NCBI GenBank assembly: GCA_019022495.1
Contig: JAFEKR010000020.1
Span: 744,001-808,000 of the forward strand
Direction: 5' to 3'
Length of the DNA: 64,000 bases
DNA from: Epichloe hybrida
Lineage: Eukaryota; Ascomycota; Sordariomycetes; Hypocreales; Clavicipitaceae
The position numbers were made by a program, and so were the translations under genes. This document shows positions 37,736-50,200 of this stretch, piece after piece. The notes beneath the pieces were generated by a model. That model saw only the letters and a list, made by a program, of their open reading frames with translations. It was not told the DNA's origin and did no database searches. Positions within the stretch are counted from its first letter, which is position 1. Each line of letters begins with the position of its first letter.

Positions 37736-39549
37736 CTAAGAAGCTTAATAAAACTAATATATTTAGGTAAATTAATAGTATTTAGTGTAAACTACTAGTA
37801 AGTTAGTTAAGCATTAGCTATATATATTAAGAAAGCTTACCTTTAGGATATTTTAAGCTATAAAGTAAAGATAGTTTAAAATATTAATCTAGGTCTTTAG
37901 ATTTATAGTATTACTTAGTAATACTATTATAATATAATTATTATATTTTACCTTATAAGTAATATTAGTAAATATCTAAGTATAGTAAATATAACTATAC
38001 TTATTAGAATTTTTATAAACTAAAATAGTATTTTATAGCTTTTTCTTTACTTTTATAATAAGCTAGTAGTAAGTTAGTAGTAATCTAGTGTTTAAGTAAT
38101 AGAATTATACTTACTTTATTTTAATAGTTATAATTACCTTTAGAAGTAGCTTTAATAAGTTTAAATAGCTTATTATAAATATAGATAATTTAAGCTAAAG
38201 TCTAGTAATATATTAGTAATAAGTAAGTAAATTCTAGTTAAGAAAGATATACTATAATATAGTTTTTATTATTTTAAAAGTAATAAGTATATTTTATTAA
38301 ATAGCCTATTAAATATTAGCTATAAAGAAGTAATAAGTAAGTAAAGAAGTTATACTTAAAGATTTATTATATTTTACTAGGAAAGTCTTTTTATTAATAA
38401 GATATCCTAGGATCTTATAAGTGCTATTTTTAGGAGAATGTTTTATATTATTACTTACTAATAATAGTGTATATATAGAATCTTTTTTAAAGTTATTTTA
38501 CTAGTAGCAAGTTAGTAATAAAGATACTATAAGAATATAATAAACTTATAAGATTTTAAAAGAAGTTTACTTTAGAAAAGACTTTATAGGAGATTTTTTA
38601 GTGAATAGATTTTCTTAAGGTATTAATAAAGGTAAAGTTTAGGTATAAAACTTAGATATAGTAAACTAGCTATAGGTTAGCTATAATAGACTAAATAAGG
38701 AAGTTATACTAGTAAGAGTATAAACTTATAAGCTAGATAAGGGTAAAAAACTAAGATAAATAAGGATAGATAATAATAATAATTAAGGACTAAAAAAGGT
38801 TAGTAATTACTAAGTAATAGTAATAAGAGACCTACTATTTAGCTAGTAAGGGTAACTTATAAGGTTAAGGGATATTATAAGAGAAAAGAAGTGTGTAAAA
38901 AGGGGGAAAAATTAGTCTCTTTTATATTAACCTTAGACCCCTTAAGTAATTTAATATACTATATATAAGTGATTTATAAATTATAATAATAACTTTTAGC
39001 ATTACTAACTGCATATATACCTAATAGCTATAAACTTATAGTAACTATAATATAAGCCCTTTAGTTAGACTATTTAAAACCATAGTATTAGGTACCTTAT
39101 TTATTTAAACTAATTATAAAAATTAATGTAGGTTATCTATTTTTTTTCTTCTAGCTATATAATAGGTAATAATATTTATTTTACTATATTAAAGCTATAT
39201 ATAAGCTACTATTTAGATATTACTAACTATAATAAAGGGGGTTTTTTTAATTAGTAGTATTATTATTATTATTTCTTTTTATTTACCTATATATCTAGAT
39301 ATAAGGTGCTCTATCTTATTTTCCTTATAAAGCTTTAATATAGTAACTATACCCTAAGTAAGTAGCTTATTTTATAATTAAGGTTAATTATATATAAGGG
39401 AGGTATTATATTAGGAGCGTAAAGGTTAAAGATAGGATATTTATTAAAGTAAGTCTTTAAAGAACCTTTAGGCTATATAAATAATAAAGAGGCTAGCTAG
39501 CTATCAGATAGCTATATACTTATAAAGTAAGGTATTTATTAAAGACTAT

Positions 39550-39767
39550 TATAAGGGCTTAGGCTTTGCCTAAGCATTGTCCGCATAGCAGTTAGAGAGG
39601 GGATTAGTAAAAGTAACTAGGTTAAGGAAAAGAAGGCTTATATAAGTAGCCTAGGGGGTATAAAAGGTATTACTAAGAATAGTCTCTTACCCTTTTTCCT
39701 TTCTCCTTAAGTCTCTTAATACTATATTAATACCTTATTATAATTACCTAGGGGCTAGTCTATAATA
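39550..39767 (+). repeat. 5' LTR of gypsy B1 (218 bp)
   Basis: Starts TATAAGGGCTTAGGC (consensus TGTAAGGG) and ends AGTCTATAATA (consensus AGTCCATAACA). The hairpin GCTTAGGC-TTT-GCCTAAGC is perfect at 39557-39575. Confidence 0.95.
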
Positions 39768-42700
39768 ATTAAGAGACTTCCTTTAGTCCTTTATAATAAC
39801 TACTAAAAGATATAATAAAAATACTAATAGATATATTAATAAATATAATAGGTATACTTTAACTATAAGACTAACCTAGCTAGGGGATAATAACCTCCTT
39901 ATTTAATACTATAGTACTACTAGTAGCTTAATAAGCCTAATTTAAAATGCTTTAACTTATACTTAATAAGTAAATAGTAAAGCTTATATACCTTTAATAA
40001 TAAGTAACTATAAATACTATAAGACCTTTAACCTAATTACTTATTATAACCTAACCTAGTGCCTTAGTAATTAACTTTACTTTATCTCTTACCTTTAACT
40101 TAATCTTAACTATACTTAAGGTAAAATAAAAACCTATTCTTATAAGTAACTTATATAATAGTAATAAGGCCTTATTTACTATATAAAGATTTCTAATTAA
40201 ATATAAGCTATAGGTAAATAAGGACTTTATTAAAACTAATAAAAATAAGTAAATATTTATTTACTAAAACTTATTTTTTAAAGTCTAGTCCTAGGTAATT
40301 ACTTTCTTTAAATAAGGTAATACTTATAATTTTAACCTAGCTAAATTCCTAGAATACCTTAGGTTTATATTTTTTAATTTATATAAATAGAAAATAGCCC
40401 TTATAAAGCTTAACTATATAAAATAAGGCCTAAGGGAGCTATTTTCTATATTCTTTATTTACTTTATAAAGAAGCTTTTATTAGTAAGAGAGAATTATTA
40501 AGAGAATAATATAAAGCTAGTAAAGCTTTAATAAGTGCTTAATAAGTATTTAAAAGAAATTAGTATAAGCTAAAGTATTAGCTAGAGTATATAGTATATA
40601 GCTATTATATAGTATTATAAGATTATAGTTAATATTAAGGCCTTTACTATAGAGAATAAGTACTAGTTTTAATATAAACTATAGCTAGCTAAACCTATAC
40701 CTTAAACTAATTATAAGGGTAATATACTAATAACTAGGGTATATTATAGTAAGGACTTAATTAGGAAAATAAAATAAGCTAGTTAAGAAAGAAAAGGGTT
40801 TAAAGCTTACTATAAATATATAATAAGCTAAATAAGTATTAGAAGTAAAGTTAGCTAAATACTATTAGAAAGGATATTACTTATAATATAAATCTAAGGA
40901 TTACTATATTTAAGAGTATACTTTTCTCTTATCTTATTACCTATAGGTTAGTATTAACTTATATAAAGTAAATAAGAAAAGTATAAATAAGAAAGTAAAT
41001 ATTCCCCTTATAGAAAATAAGTAGCCCCTAAGTAAAGTCTTATATAAAGGTAAGTAAGCTAATTATATACTATAATATAGGATAACTATTTAAGCTATAT
41101 AAAGTTAAAGTAAGATATAGTATAATATATAAACTAATTACTATTTTTATTTCCTATACTTTTTAATATATATTATTATATTAATATCTAAATTAATTAT
41201 AGTTATAATTATTATAGTATTATAAGTAAGTTAGTAGTAAAATAGTTTAGCCTAGAGCTTATATATTTACTAAAGAGAAAGTATATTTAAACTATAGTAA
41301 AAATAGAAAAAATAGAAAAAAGAGTATAAAAGAATACCTTCTTAATTACTTATATAGTATATATTAAAATAGATATTAATAGCTAGAAGTTATTAGTATA
41401 TTTATATATTATCCTAGGCCTTATATAAGATATTATACTTAGGATACTATAGCTAGAATATTATAATATAATTATTTATATAGTAAAATAGTAATTAGTT
41501 ATTAAAGTAATAAAGGGCTTATATATATTTAAAGCCTTAATATATAGGGTAAAGACTCTAGTATAAGGGATTATTAAGTTCTTATATACTATAAAAGCGC
41601 GCTAAGTATACTATAGAAAAGACACTTTTATAATATTTATTACTATAAGCCTTAGGGAGATAATAATAATACTATAGATTATAGTGCCTAAGATAAAGCC
41701 TAATAGCCTAGATATATTAATATTACCTAAGGAGTTAGCTAACTTTATAGACCTTTTTAATAAGGCTAAAGCTAATAGCTTACTTTCTTATTAGGGGTCC
41801 CTTAATTACTATATATACTTATATAAGAACTAGGATAGGTTTAAACTAACACTCCCTTAGGGATTACTATATAATATACTAAGGGACTAGCTTCTAAAGG
41901 TTAGGCACTAGATTATAAACTTAATAAATAAGTGTTAAATTTATACTAGCTTATTATTAGCTATAGCTTTAGTTTTCCTTATTAAAAAGGCTAATAAAGG
42001 TTAGCGTTTTTATATAGACTATTACGCTCTTAATAAAATAATAGTATAGGATTACTATTCTCTTCTATTAATTAAGGAAATACTTTATTTCTTATCCTAG
42101 GTATACTAGTTATAAAGGTAAATATTTATATAGTATTTTATAAGCTATAGATTACTAAGGGTTAGAAGTACCTTATAGCATTTTAAACTAGGTTTAGGCT
42201 ATTTAAGTAGCTAGTTTACCCCTTTAGCCTAGCTAGTATACTAGTAATATTCTAATATTATATTAATAAGTCCTTAGGGGATATATTAGAGAATTTTATT
42301 ATAGTATACTTAGATAATATCTTAGTTTACTTAAGGGGATTAAGGAAAGACTATATAGCTAAGGTCTAGTTAATATTAAGCTACCTAAGGGCTATAGGTT
42401 TATACTTAGACCTTAATAAGTCTATATTTATAGTAAAGGAGGTTTAATACCTAGGATATATTATTATAGTAAGTTATTTTATTTATTTAGACCTAGTAAA
42501 GGTTATAGCTATTAGGGAGGAAGTAGCCTTAATAAAACTTTAGGGGGTCTATAGCTTCCTAGGGTTTACTAACTTTTACTATAACTTTATTAGTAAATTT
42601 TTAGAACTAGTAACATTACTAATATAATTAACTAAGAGAAATATCCCTTTTTAATAGGGACCTAAAGAGAATAATGCCTTTAATAAGCTAAAAAATACCT

Positions 42701-43431
42701 TTATTAAATACTTAGTACTAGTATAATAGGACTTAGATTTCGCTATAGTAATAAAAGCTAATTATTTAGGAATAGCTATTAGAGAATGCCTTTCCTAGTA
42801 AGGCTAGGATAGCGTTATATACCTAGTTACTTACTACTTTACTAGCCTTATGTTCTTATAAAAGAATTACATAATCTATAATAAGGAATTATTAGCTATT
42901 ATCTTATGCCTTAAGGCCAGAGTATTGCACTAAAACGTGTAGTGTAGTGTAGTATTTGTAGTGTAGTGTAGTATTTGTAGTGTAGTGTAGTAACTACACT
43001 ACACTACAAACTACACTAAGTACAAGAAAAAAAAAACTACAATACATTACACTACAAATTGTTTTTCCTAAACTACACTAACTACAAATACTACAAATAT
43101 AGTATGAGACTTTTTATTAGTTATTAGTATTATTAAGGTTAAAAGAAAGCTAGTTATATAAAAGCTTTTATTCTTACCTATTTTATTAAATTAGTTATAG
43201 AATTTATAATATTATATTATTTTAATAATTTTATTATAACTAAGTAAGGTTATATAAAATATTATACTTTTTTTAATAATACTATTTAACTTAATGCTTT
43301 ATTTTACTAATATAACTTAAAGAAAAACCTTTTTATTATATTATTTACTATTTCTATGAATTATTTTATATTTCTATAAATTATTATTATTACTTATTTA
43401 AAAACACTTTAAAAAGAACTACTAGTAAACT

Positions 43432-43560
43432 TAATATAAGTAGCTTATTATACCTTATTATACCTTATTATACCTTATAATAGCTTATAATACTAAGATT
43501 ACTAAGATTACTAAGATTACTAAGATTACTAAGATTACTAAGATTACTAAGATTACTTAT
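43432..43560 (-). repeat. 10-bp and 9-bp short arrays in hAT2a
   Basis: Copies of TTATACCTTA, then eight tandem ACTAAGATT units. The reverse complement of the latter (AGTAATCTT, three copies) is at 49019-49046 in hAT2b, showing copy-number change between the two elements. Confidence 0.85.
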
Positions 43561-43744
43561 AATATTATTAGTGTTAAAGTTTAATAAAAAATAAATAACT
43601 AATAAGTAACTTAAATATAAATACTAGTAATTATAAGTAAATTACTATAGTAAAAGCTATAGTTTTTAATAACTTAGTATTTTAAGGTTTTTAAAAATAT
43701 TAATATTATAAAAATGTTTTCTCTTTTGTGTTTTTTAAAATAAT

Positions 43745-44275
43745 AATAAATATAAAATAATAGTAATTATAGTAATAATAGTAATTATAGTAATAATAGT
43801 AATTATAGTAATAATAGTAATTATAGTAATAATAGTAATTATAGTAATTATAGTAATTATAGTAATAATAGTAATTATAGTAATAATAGTAATTATAGTA
43901 ATTATAGTAATTATAGTAATTATAGTAATTATAGTAATAATAGTAATTATAGTAATTATAGTAATAATAGTAATAATATAGTAATTATAGTAATTATAGT
44001 AATTATAGTAATTATAGTAATTAATTAGTAATTATAGTAATTATAGTAATTATAGTAATTATAGTAATTATAGTAATTATAGTAATTATAGTAATTATAG
44101 TAATTATAGTAATTATAGTAATTATAGTAATTATAGTAATTATAGTAATTATAGTAATTATAGTAATTATAGTAATTATAGTAATTATAGTAATTATAGT
44201 AATTATAGTAATTATAGTAATTATAGTAATTATAGTAATTATAGTAATTATAGTAATTATAGTAATATAGTAATT
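43745..44275 (-). repeat. 9-bp minisatellite (AGTAATTAT)n, about 530 bp
   Basis: More than fifty tandem copies of AGTAATTAT mixed with AGTAATAAT, becoming almost perfectly uniform after about 44030. The corresponding place in hAT2b holds only a few units. Confidence 0.97.
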
Positions 44276-45203
44276 AAGGTTATAAAAGTTATTAAAGCTT
44301 TTATAATAAGTATAATATATTATATAAAACTAAGTCCTAGTATTATTTTTAAAAACAAGTTAAACTTATTTTTATAGCTTATTTAAGCTATACAGGGTAA
44401 TTAAAATAATACTATTAGTTATCTATTAATAAATTATAAATATTAGTCTATTATATTCTTTCTTTATATATTATTATAATAAGATATATAAAGTTACTAT
44501 ATATAACTTCTTAAAGCTTTAGAATTATAAAGCTTAAAGTAATATTTAATTAGTTTAAATAGTAAATAAATAGTTTAAGCTTTTTTAAAGTTTTTATTAT
44601 ATAACTAATAATATATTAATACTCAGTATATACTTTATTAACTTCTTATTATTTATTTAGATTTATTAACTAATTATATTATATTAGTTTAGGGTATTTT
44701 TAATTAAAATAATAATAATAAATTATAGAAATAGTAAATAATTAGTAGTAATAGTAAATAAAAGAATAAGTTAGTTTTTCTTAAAGTTAAATTAGTAAAA
44801 TAAAGTAATAAATATAATAATATTATTAAAAAGTTATAATATTATAAATAACCCTAGTTATAGTATAATCCTTAAAAAAAGGTAAATTTTAGATATTATA
44901 TAACTAATTAGGTAAAATAGGTAATAATAAAAGCTTCTATATAACTAGCCTTCTCTTAATCTATATAATAACCTTATATAATAAAAAGGCCCACTTTTTT
45001 TTACTAACACTACATTTGTAGTTTTCATAGTTAGTGTAGTTAGTAACTACACTAACTACACTACACTATAAGAGAAAAAAAACTATAATACACTACACTA
45101 TAAAAAAAAAACTACAATACACTAACTACAAGAAAAAAAAACTACAATATAAATACAAATTTTTCCTAAAAACTACACTAACTACACTACAAATAATACT
45201 CTG

Positions 45204-46361
45204 CTTAAGGTATAGTTAGCTAAGCTATAGGGCGTTTTTAGTCTATTTATAATCTATATAGACTATAAGAACCTAGAGTACTTTATAACTCCTTAGTTAA
45301 TATTAAAGTAATAGGCTTAATAAGTAAATATACTTACACTATTTAATTTTTACCTCTAGTATAAACCTAGTATATAGGTATAATAGCTTAATACTCTTTC
45401 TTAAAGGGAGTAAGACTAGGAAAGAGTAGCCTCTAAAATAAAATATATCTTATAACTTATTACTATTATATAACTCTTACTAATACTAGATAAATAGTAA
45501 GATAATAGTAGTATAGTATTACTACTAGCTAGTAAGGTTCTTTTTACTACTAAATACCTTTAGACCTTATAAAACTAGGCTATTATCTTTAACCTTATAT
45601 ATAGTATTTAATTAAGGGCTATTTAGGAAAGGACCTAGAGGTTTTTTATTAAAGCACTTATAAGGAAGTAAGTAGTAAATTATTTTATAAGTGCTTATAA
45701 GGTGCTTTAGTTTAGGGGCTATACTTAGGTCCTAGTATAAGAGTCTCTTATAATAACCCTAATATAGTAATACTATAATTTACTAGTAGTAAGGTACCTA
45801 GGCTATAATACTATATTTTAAATCTTATAATAGTAGTTTTACTAAAATAGGATATTATAAGATATTACTAGGTTTATTTATAATTATTATTACTATAGTA
45901 ATTATAAGAGCTATTAATAATACTAAGGCTTACTAAAGCCTTAACTTATCCTTAACTAGTTTTAGTTATAAATCTTTATTAACTTTATAATAAACTTACT
46001 AGCACTATCCCTAGAAAAGCTATAATATCTAATAGTTATTATAGATTAGCTCTTTAAATTTATTTAGCTTAAGGCTATAACTTCTATAAAAGCTAAGGAA
46101 TATATAAAGAGATTTAAAATAGTCTAGTAGTAGTTTAAGGGGTTTTCTTAATTAATTATTATAGATTATAGTTTAGATTAGTTAGGAAAATTTTAGATAA
46201 TATTATACTCCTTAGTTAGGATTAATTAGTTACTTTTTATATTATATTACTTATAGACTAATAGTAATATAAAGTAAGTAAACTAAGAGGTATAAGTAAT
46301 ACTATATATTATAGTATCCTTCTTATAGTTAAACTAGCTAAAATATCTAGCTACTTACTAG
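45204..46361 (+). pseudogene. gypsy B1 RNase H end and integrase fragment
   Basis: The part of B1 between the two hAT insertions. It continues the RNase H frame just after the duplicated CTTAAGGT and runs into the integrase. It matches the reverse complement of 19155-20170 in copy B2. Confidence 0.8.
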
Positions 46362-46580
46362 CAGAGTATTGTTTGTAGTGTAGTTAGTGTAGTTTTTAGG
46401 AAAAATTTGTATTTATAGTGTAGTTTTTTTTTTCTTGTAGTTAGTGTAGTGTAGTTTTTTTTACTTGTATTGTAGTCCAGAGCTTTGCACTACACTACAC
46501 TACATACTACACTACAAGGAAATTTTTTCACTACACTACACTACATGTAGTATTTTGTAGTATTTTGTAGTATTTATAGT

Positions 46581-46690
46581 AAATAGCTTATAATAGCTTA
46601 TAATAGCTTATAATAGCTTATAATAGCTTATAATAGCTTATAATAGCTTATAATAGCTTATAATAGCTTATAATAGCTTATAATAGCTTA
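46581..46690 (+). repeat. 10-bp minisatellite (TAATAGCTTA)n
   Basis: Eleven tandem units, the first with one difference. Same unit as at 60941-61160 and, in reverse complement, at 4801-4960. Confidence 0.96.
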
Positions 46691-46730
46691 TAAATTTATT
46701 AGCTATTAGTATTAATAAGTATTTCCTTTA

Positions 46731-47226
46731 AGTAAAAATCATATATATAAGTAAGAAAGCTATAAAGAAGTAAGTTATAGTTATAATAACTTACTTATAA
46801 ACTCACTTTTATAAAAATCTCTCTCTTTTAAGTAAAAATTATATATTTAAGTAAGAAAGCTATAGAGAAGTTACTTATAGTTATAAAGACTTATTTATAG
46901 ACTTACTTTTATAAAAATTCCTTTATTTAAGTAAAAATCTTATATTTAAGCAAGAAAGCTATAAAGAAGTTACCTATAGGTATAAGGACCCACTTTTAGA
47001 CCCATTTTTATATAAATTTCTCTTTTTAAGTAAAAATCATGTATTTAAGTAAGAAAGCTATAAAGAAGTTACTTATAGGTATAAGGACTCACTTTTAGAC
47101 CCACTTTTAAATAAATTTCTCTTTTAAAGTAAAAATTATATATTTAAGTAAGAAAGCTATAAAGCAGTTACTAATAGTTATATGGACCCACTTTTGGACC
47201 TATTTTTAGAAAAAACTATATTACTA
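46731..47226 (+). repeat. Five ~99-bp tandem units
   Basis: Units begin AGTAAAAAT at 46731, 46831, 46930, 47029 and 47128 and each contains AAGTAAGAAAGCTAT or a close form. Related units are at 61201-61470. Confidence 0.93.
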
Positions 47227-50200
47227 AGTAAGAAAACTAAAGATAATCTATATTATTTAACTTACTTTTAAAGCTTATTTTTAAATAACTTTAATACTAA
47301 GGAAAATTCATTATATATATTTATTAAATCTAAATTAAATATTTAGTTCTTTTTAAGTAACTTTACTTAGTACTTTTACTATTTCTTTTACTAAAAAAAC
47401 CCTTAAAGTTAATATAATTATTTATAATTCTAATAAGATAGCTATATTACTAGGAACTTCTTTATTAGTTAAATTTTAATATTCTCTTATTAATAAGATA
47501 GTTATATAATATATATAATATTATTAGAGTTTTAGTCTTATTTATATATAATAAAAAATAATTTCTTTAGGGTAATTCCTATATTTTAAGTAAAAAAAGC
47601 ATACTAAAATAAATAGTAAATCTAAAGAAAAAGATATTAAGATAAAGTAACCTCTATAATTAAAGGAAAAAAATAGGTTATAATTATAAACTAAAATATA
47701 CCTTATTTAGCTTCTATATACCTATAATTAGCTTAATAATCTTAATAATATTAAACTTTAAGAATTTATAACTAAATAACTAAATTATAATAAAAAAACA
47801 GCTAATATTAAATTAATTAAGAAAAATCTAAGGAATTTTATAAAACTATATAATACCCCACTTTTTTTTTATTACTACACTATATGTAGTATTTGTAGTG
47901 TAGTGTAGTATTTACTACACTACACTACATACTACACTACACTACAATTCACTACACTACATACTACAAGGAAAGTCAAAATACTACATTTACTACACTA
48001 CATGTAAAGCTCTGGTAGTTAGTGTAGTTACTAACTACACTAACTACAAAAACTACAATGTAGTGTTAGTAAAAAAAAAAAGTGGGCCTTTTATTATATA
48101 ATGTTATTATAAGGATTAAAAGAAAGCTAGTTATATAGAAGCTTTTATTATTACCTATTTTACTTAATTAGTTATAGAATTTATAATATTTACTTTTTTT
48201 TAAGAATTTTACTATAACTAGGGTTATTTATAATATTATACCTTTTTAATAATACTATTATACTTATTACTTTATTTTACTAATATAACTTTAAGAAAAA
48301 CCTTCTAATTATTTTATTTACTATTATTATTAATTATTTTATATTTTTATTATTAATTTAATTAAAAAATACCCTAAACTAATATAATTAAATTAAATTA
48401 GAAATCTAAATAAATATATAAAAGTTAATAGAATATATACTTAGTACTTTAATATTATTATTAATATAATAAGAACTTAAAAAAAGCTTAAACTATTTAT
48501 TTACTATTTAAACTAATTAAATATTACTTTAAGCTTTATAATTCTAAAGCTTTAAGAAGTTATATATAGTAACTTTATATATCTTATTATAATAATACAT
48601 AAAGAAAGAATATAATAGGCTAATATTTATAATTTATTAATAGATAACTAATAGTATTATTTTAATTACCCTATATAGCTTAAATAAGCTATAAAAATAA
48701 GTTTAACTTATTTTTAAAAATAATACTAGGACTTAGTTTTATATAATATATTATACTTATTATAAAAGCTTTAATAACTTTTATAACCTTAATTACTATT
48801 ATTACTATAATTACTATTATTTTACATTTATTATTATTTTAAAAAAACATAAAAGAGAAAACATTTTTAGAATATTAATATTTTTAAAAACCTTAAAATA
48901 CTAAGTTATTAAAAACTATAGCTTTTACTATAGTAATTTACTTATAATTACTAGTATTTATATTTAAGTTATTTATTTATTATTTATTTATTATTAAACT
49001 TTAACACTAATAATATTATAAGTAATCTTAGTAATCTTAGTAATCTTAGTATTATAAGCTATTATAAGCTATTATAAGCTATTATAAGCTATAATAAGAT
49101 ATAATAAGCTACTTATATTAAGTTTACTAGTAGTTTTTTTATAGTTTTTTTAAAATAAGTAATAATAATAATTTATAGAAATATAAAATAATTTATAGAA
49201 ATAGTAAATAATATAATAAGAAGGTTTTTCTTTAAGTTATATTAAGGAAATAAAGTATTAAGTTAAATAGTATTATTAAAAAAGTATAATATTATATATA
49301 ACCTTACTTAGTTATAATAAAATTATAAAAATAATATAATATTATAAATTCTATAACTAATTTAATAAAATAGGTAATAATAAAAGCTTTTATATAACTA
49401 GCTTTCTTTTAACCTTATAAATACTAATAACTAATAAAAAGTCTAATACTATATTTGTAGTGTTTGTAGTTACTGTAGTTTAGGAAAAAAAATTGTAGTG
49501 TAATGTATTATAGTTTTTTTTTTTTATAGTTAGTGTAATATAGTTTTTTTTTCCTTGTAGTTAGTGTAGTTTGTAGTATAGTGTAGTTTGTAGTGTAGTT
49601 ACTACACTACACTACAAATACTACACTTCACTACACGTTTTAGTGCAATACTCTGCTTACTAGCTTATAATTCATAATAGGCTATTTTCTATAATAGGAC
49701 TCCTATTATAGAAGTTAGCTTAAATAAGCTACTATATAGCTATAACCTAGAGCTACTCTAGTTATTACTAAATAAGTTTACTTTTATAATAATACTAAAG
49801 AGATAAGTAATATAGTTTCTTAAGTACCTCTAGGAGAGTACTTATTTAGTATAAGCTATAATAGCTTATATATAATAAAGGTAATAAAACACTATATTTA
49901 CTTTATATTAGCTAGTAAAATAGTTTTAGGTTAGAGATAAGGTATAGCTTTTACTTAAAAACATTAAAACTAATTACCTCTTATAGAAACTTAATTAAGT
50001 AATAGTAAAGTATATAGTTATAAAAGTCCTAATATTACTTATAGTATAGCTTAATATCCTAAGAGGTATTTCCCTAGTATTTTATATAGACCTTATTAAA
50101 TACACTATAGAAAACCCTCTCCTTAGTTAAAAGCTTTAGGACTTTTATCTAGAACTAGAATAAGTCTTTATAAAGAGTAATAATAAACTTATTAAGAAAT

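Larger units (their letters stand above)
42918..45203 (-). mobile_element. Non-autonomous hAT element hAT2a (2.3 kb)
   Basis: Starts CAGAGTATTGCAC and ends in ATACTCTG, flanked by an 8-bp duplication CTTAAGGC (42910-42917) / CTTAAGGT (45204-45211) in gypsy B RNase H. Subterminal arrays are TAGTG/CACTA units. No transposase was recognised. The interior has AT-rich inverted halves of several hundred bp and a long 9-bp minisatellite. Its internal sequence is the reverse complement of hAT2b, and part (43560-43745) matches the 3' non-coding segment of hAT1. Confidence 0.9.
46478..48014. mobile_element. Non-autonomous hAT element nested in hAT2b (1.5 kb)
   Basis: Terminal repeats CAGAGCTTTGCAC and AAAGCTCTG bound it; the sequence of hAT2a shows the region without this insert. 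Subterminal CACTA arrays, a 10-bp minisatellite (46581-46690) and five ~99-bp tandem units (46731-47226) follow. A clean 8-bp duplication is not visible, perhaps because the target is itself a TAGTG array. The interior resembles the hAT element at 60772-63024. Confidence 0.8.
46362..49655 (+). mobile_element. Non-autonomous hAT element hAT2b (3.3 kb with nested copy)
   Basis: Starts CAGAGTATTG and ends CAATACTCTG, with an 8-bp duplication CTTACTAG (46354-46361 and 49656-49663) in gypsy B1. Subterminal arrays are TAGTG/CACTA units. Same family as hAT2a in the other orientation. Segment 48838-49015 matches 4545-4735 of hAT1. Near-terminal regions (about 48115-48350 and 49140-49420) form a long imperfect inverted repeat. 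Without the nested element it is about 1.76 kb. Confidence 0.92.

Noticed and set aside
43745..44275. Possible CRISPR or centromere-type array.
   Set aside because: The repeat is a 9-bp unit without spacers and sits inside a hAT element, so it is a minisatellite.
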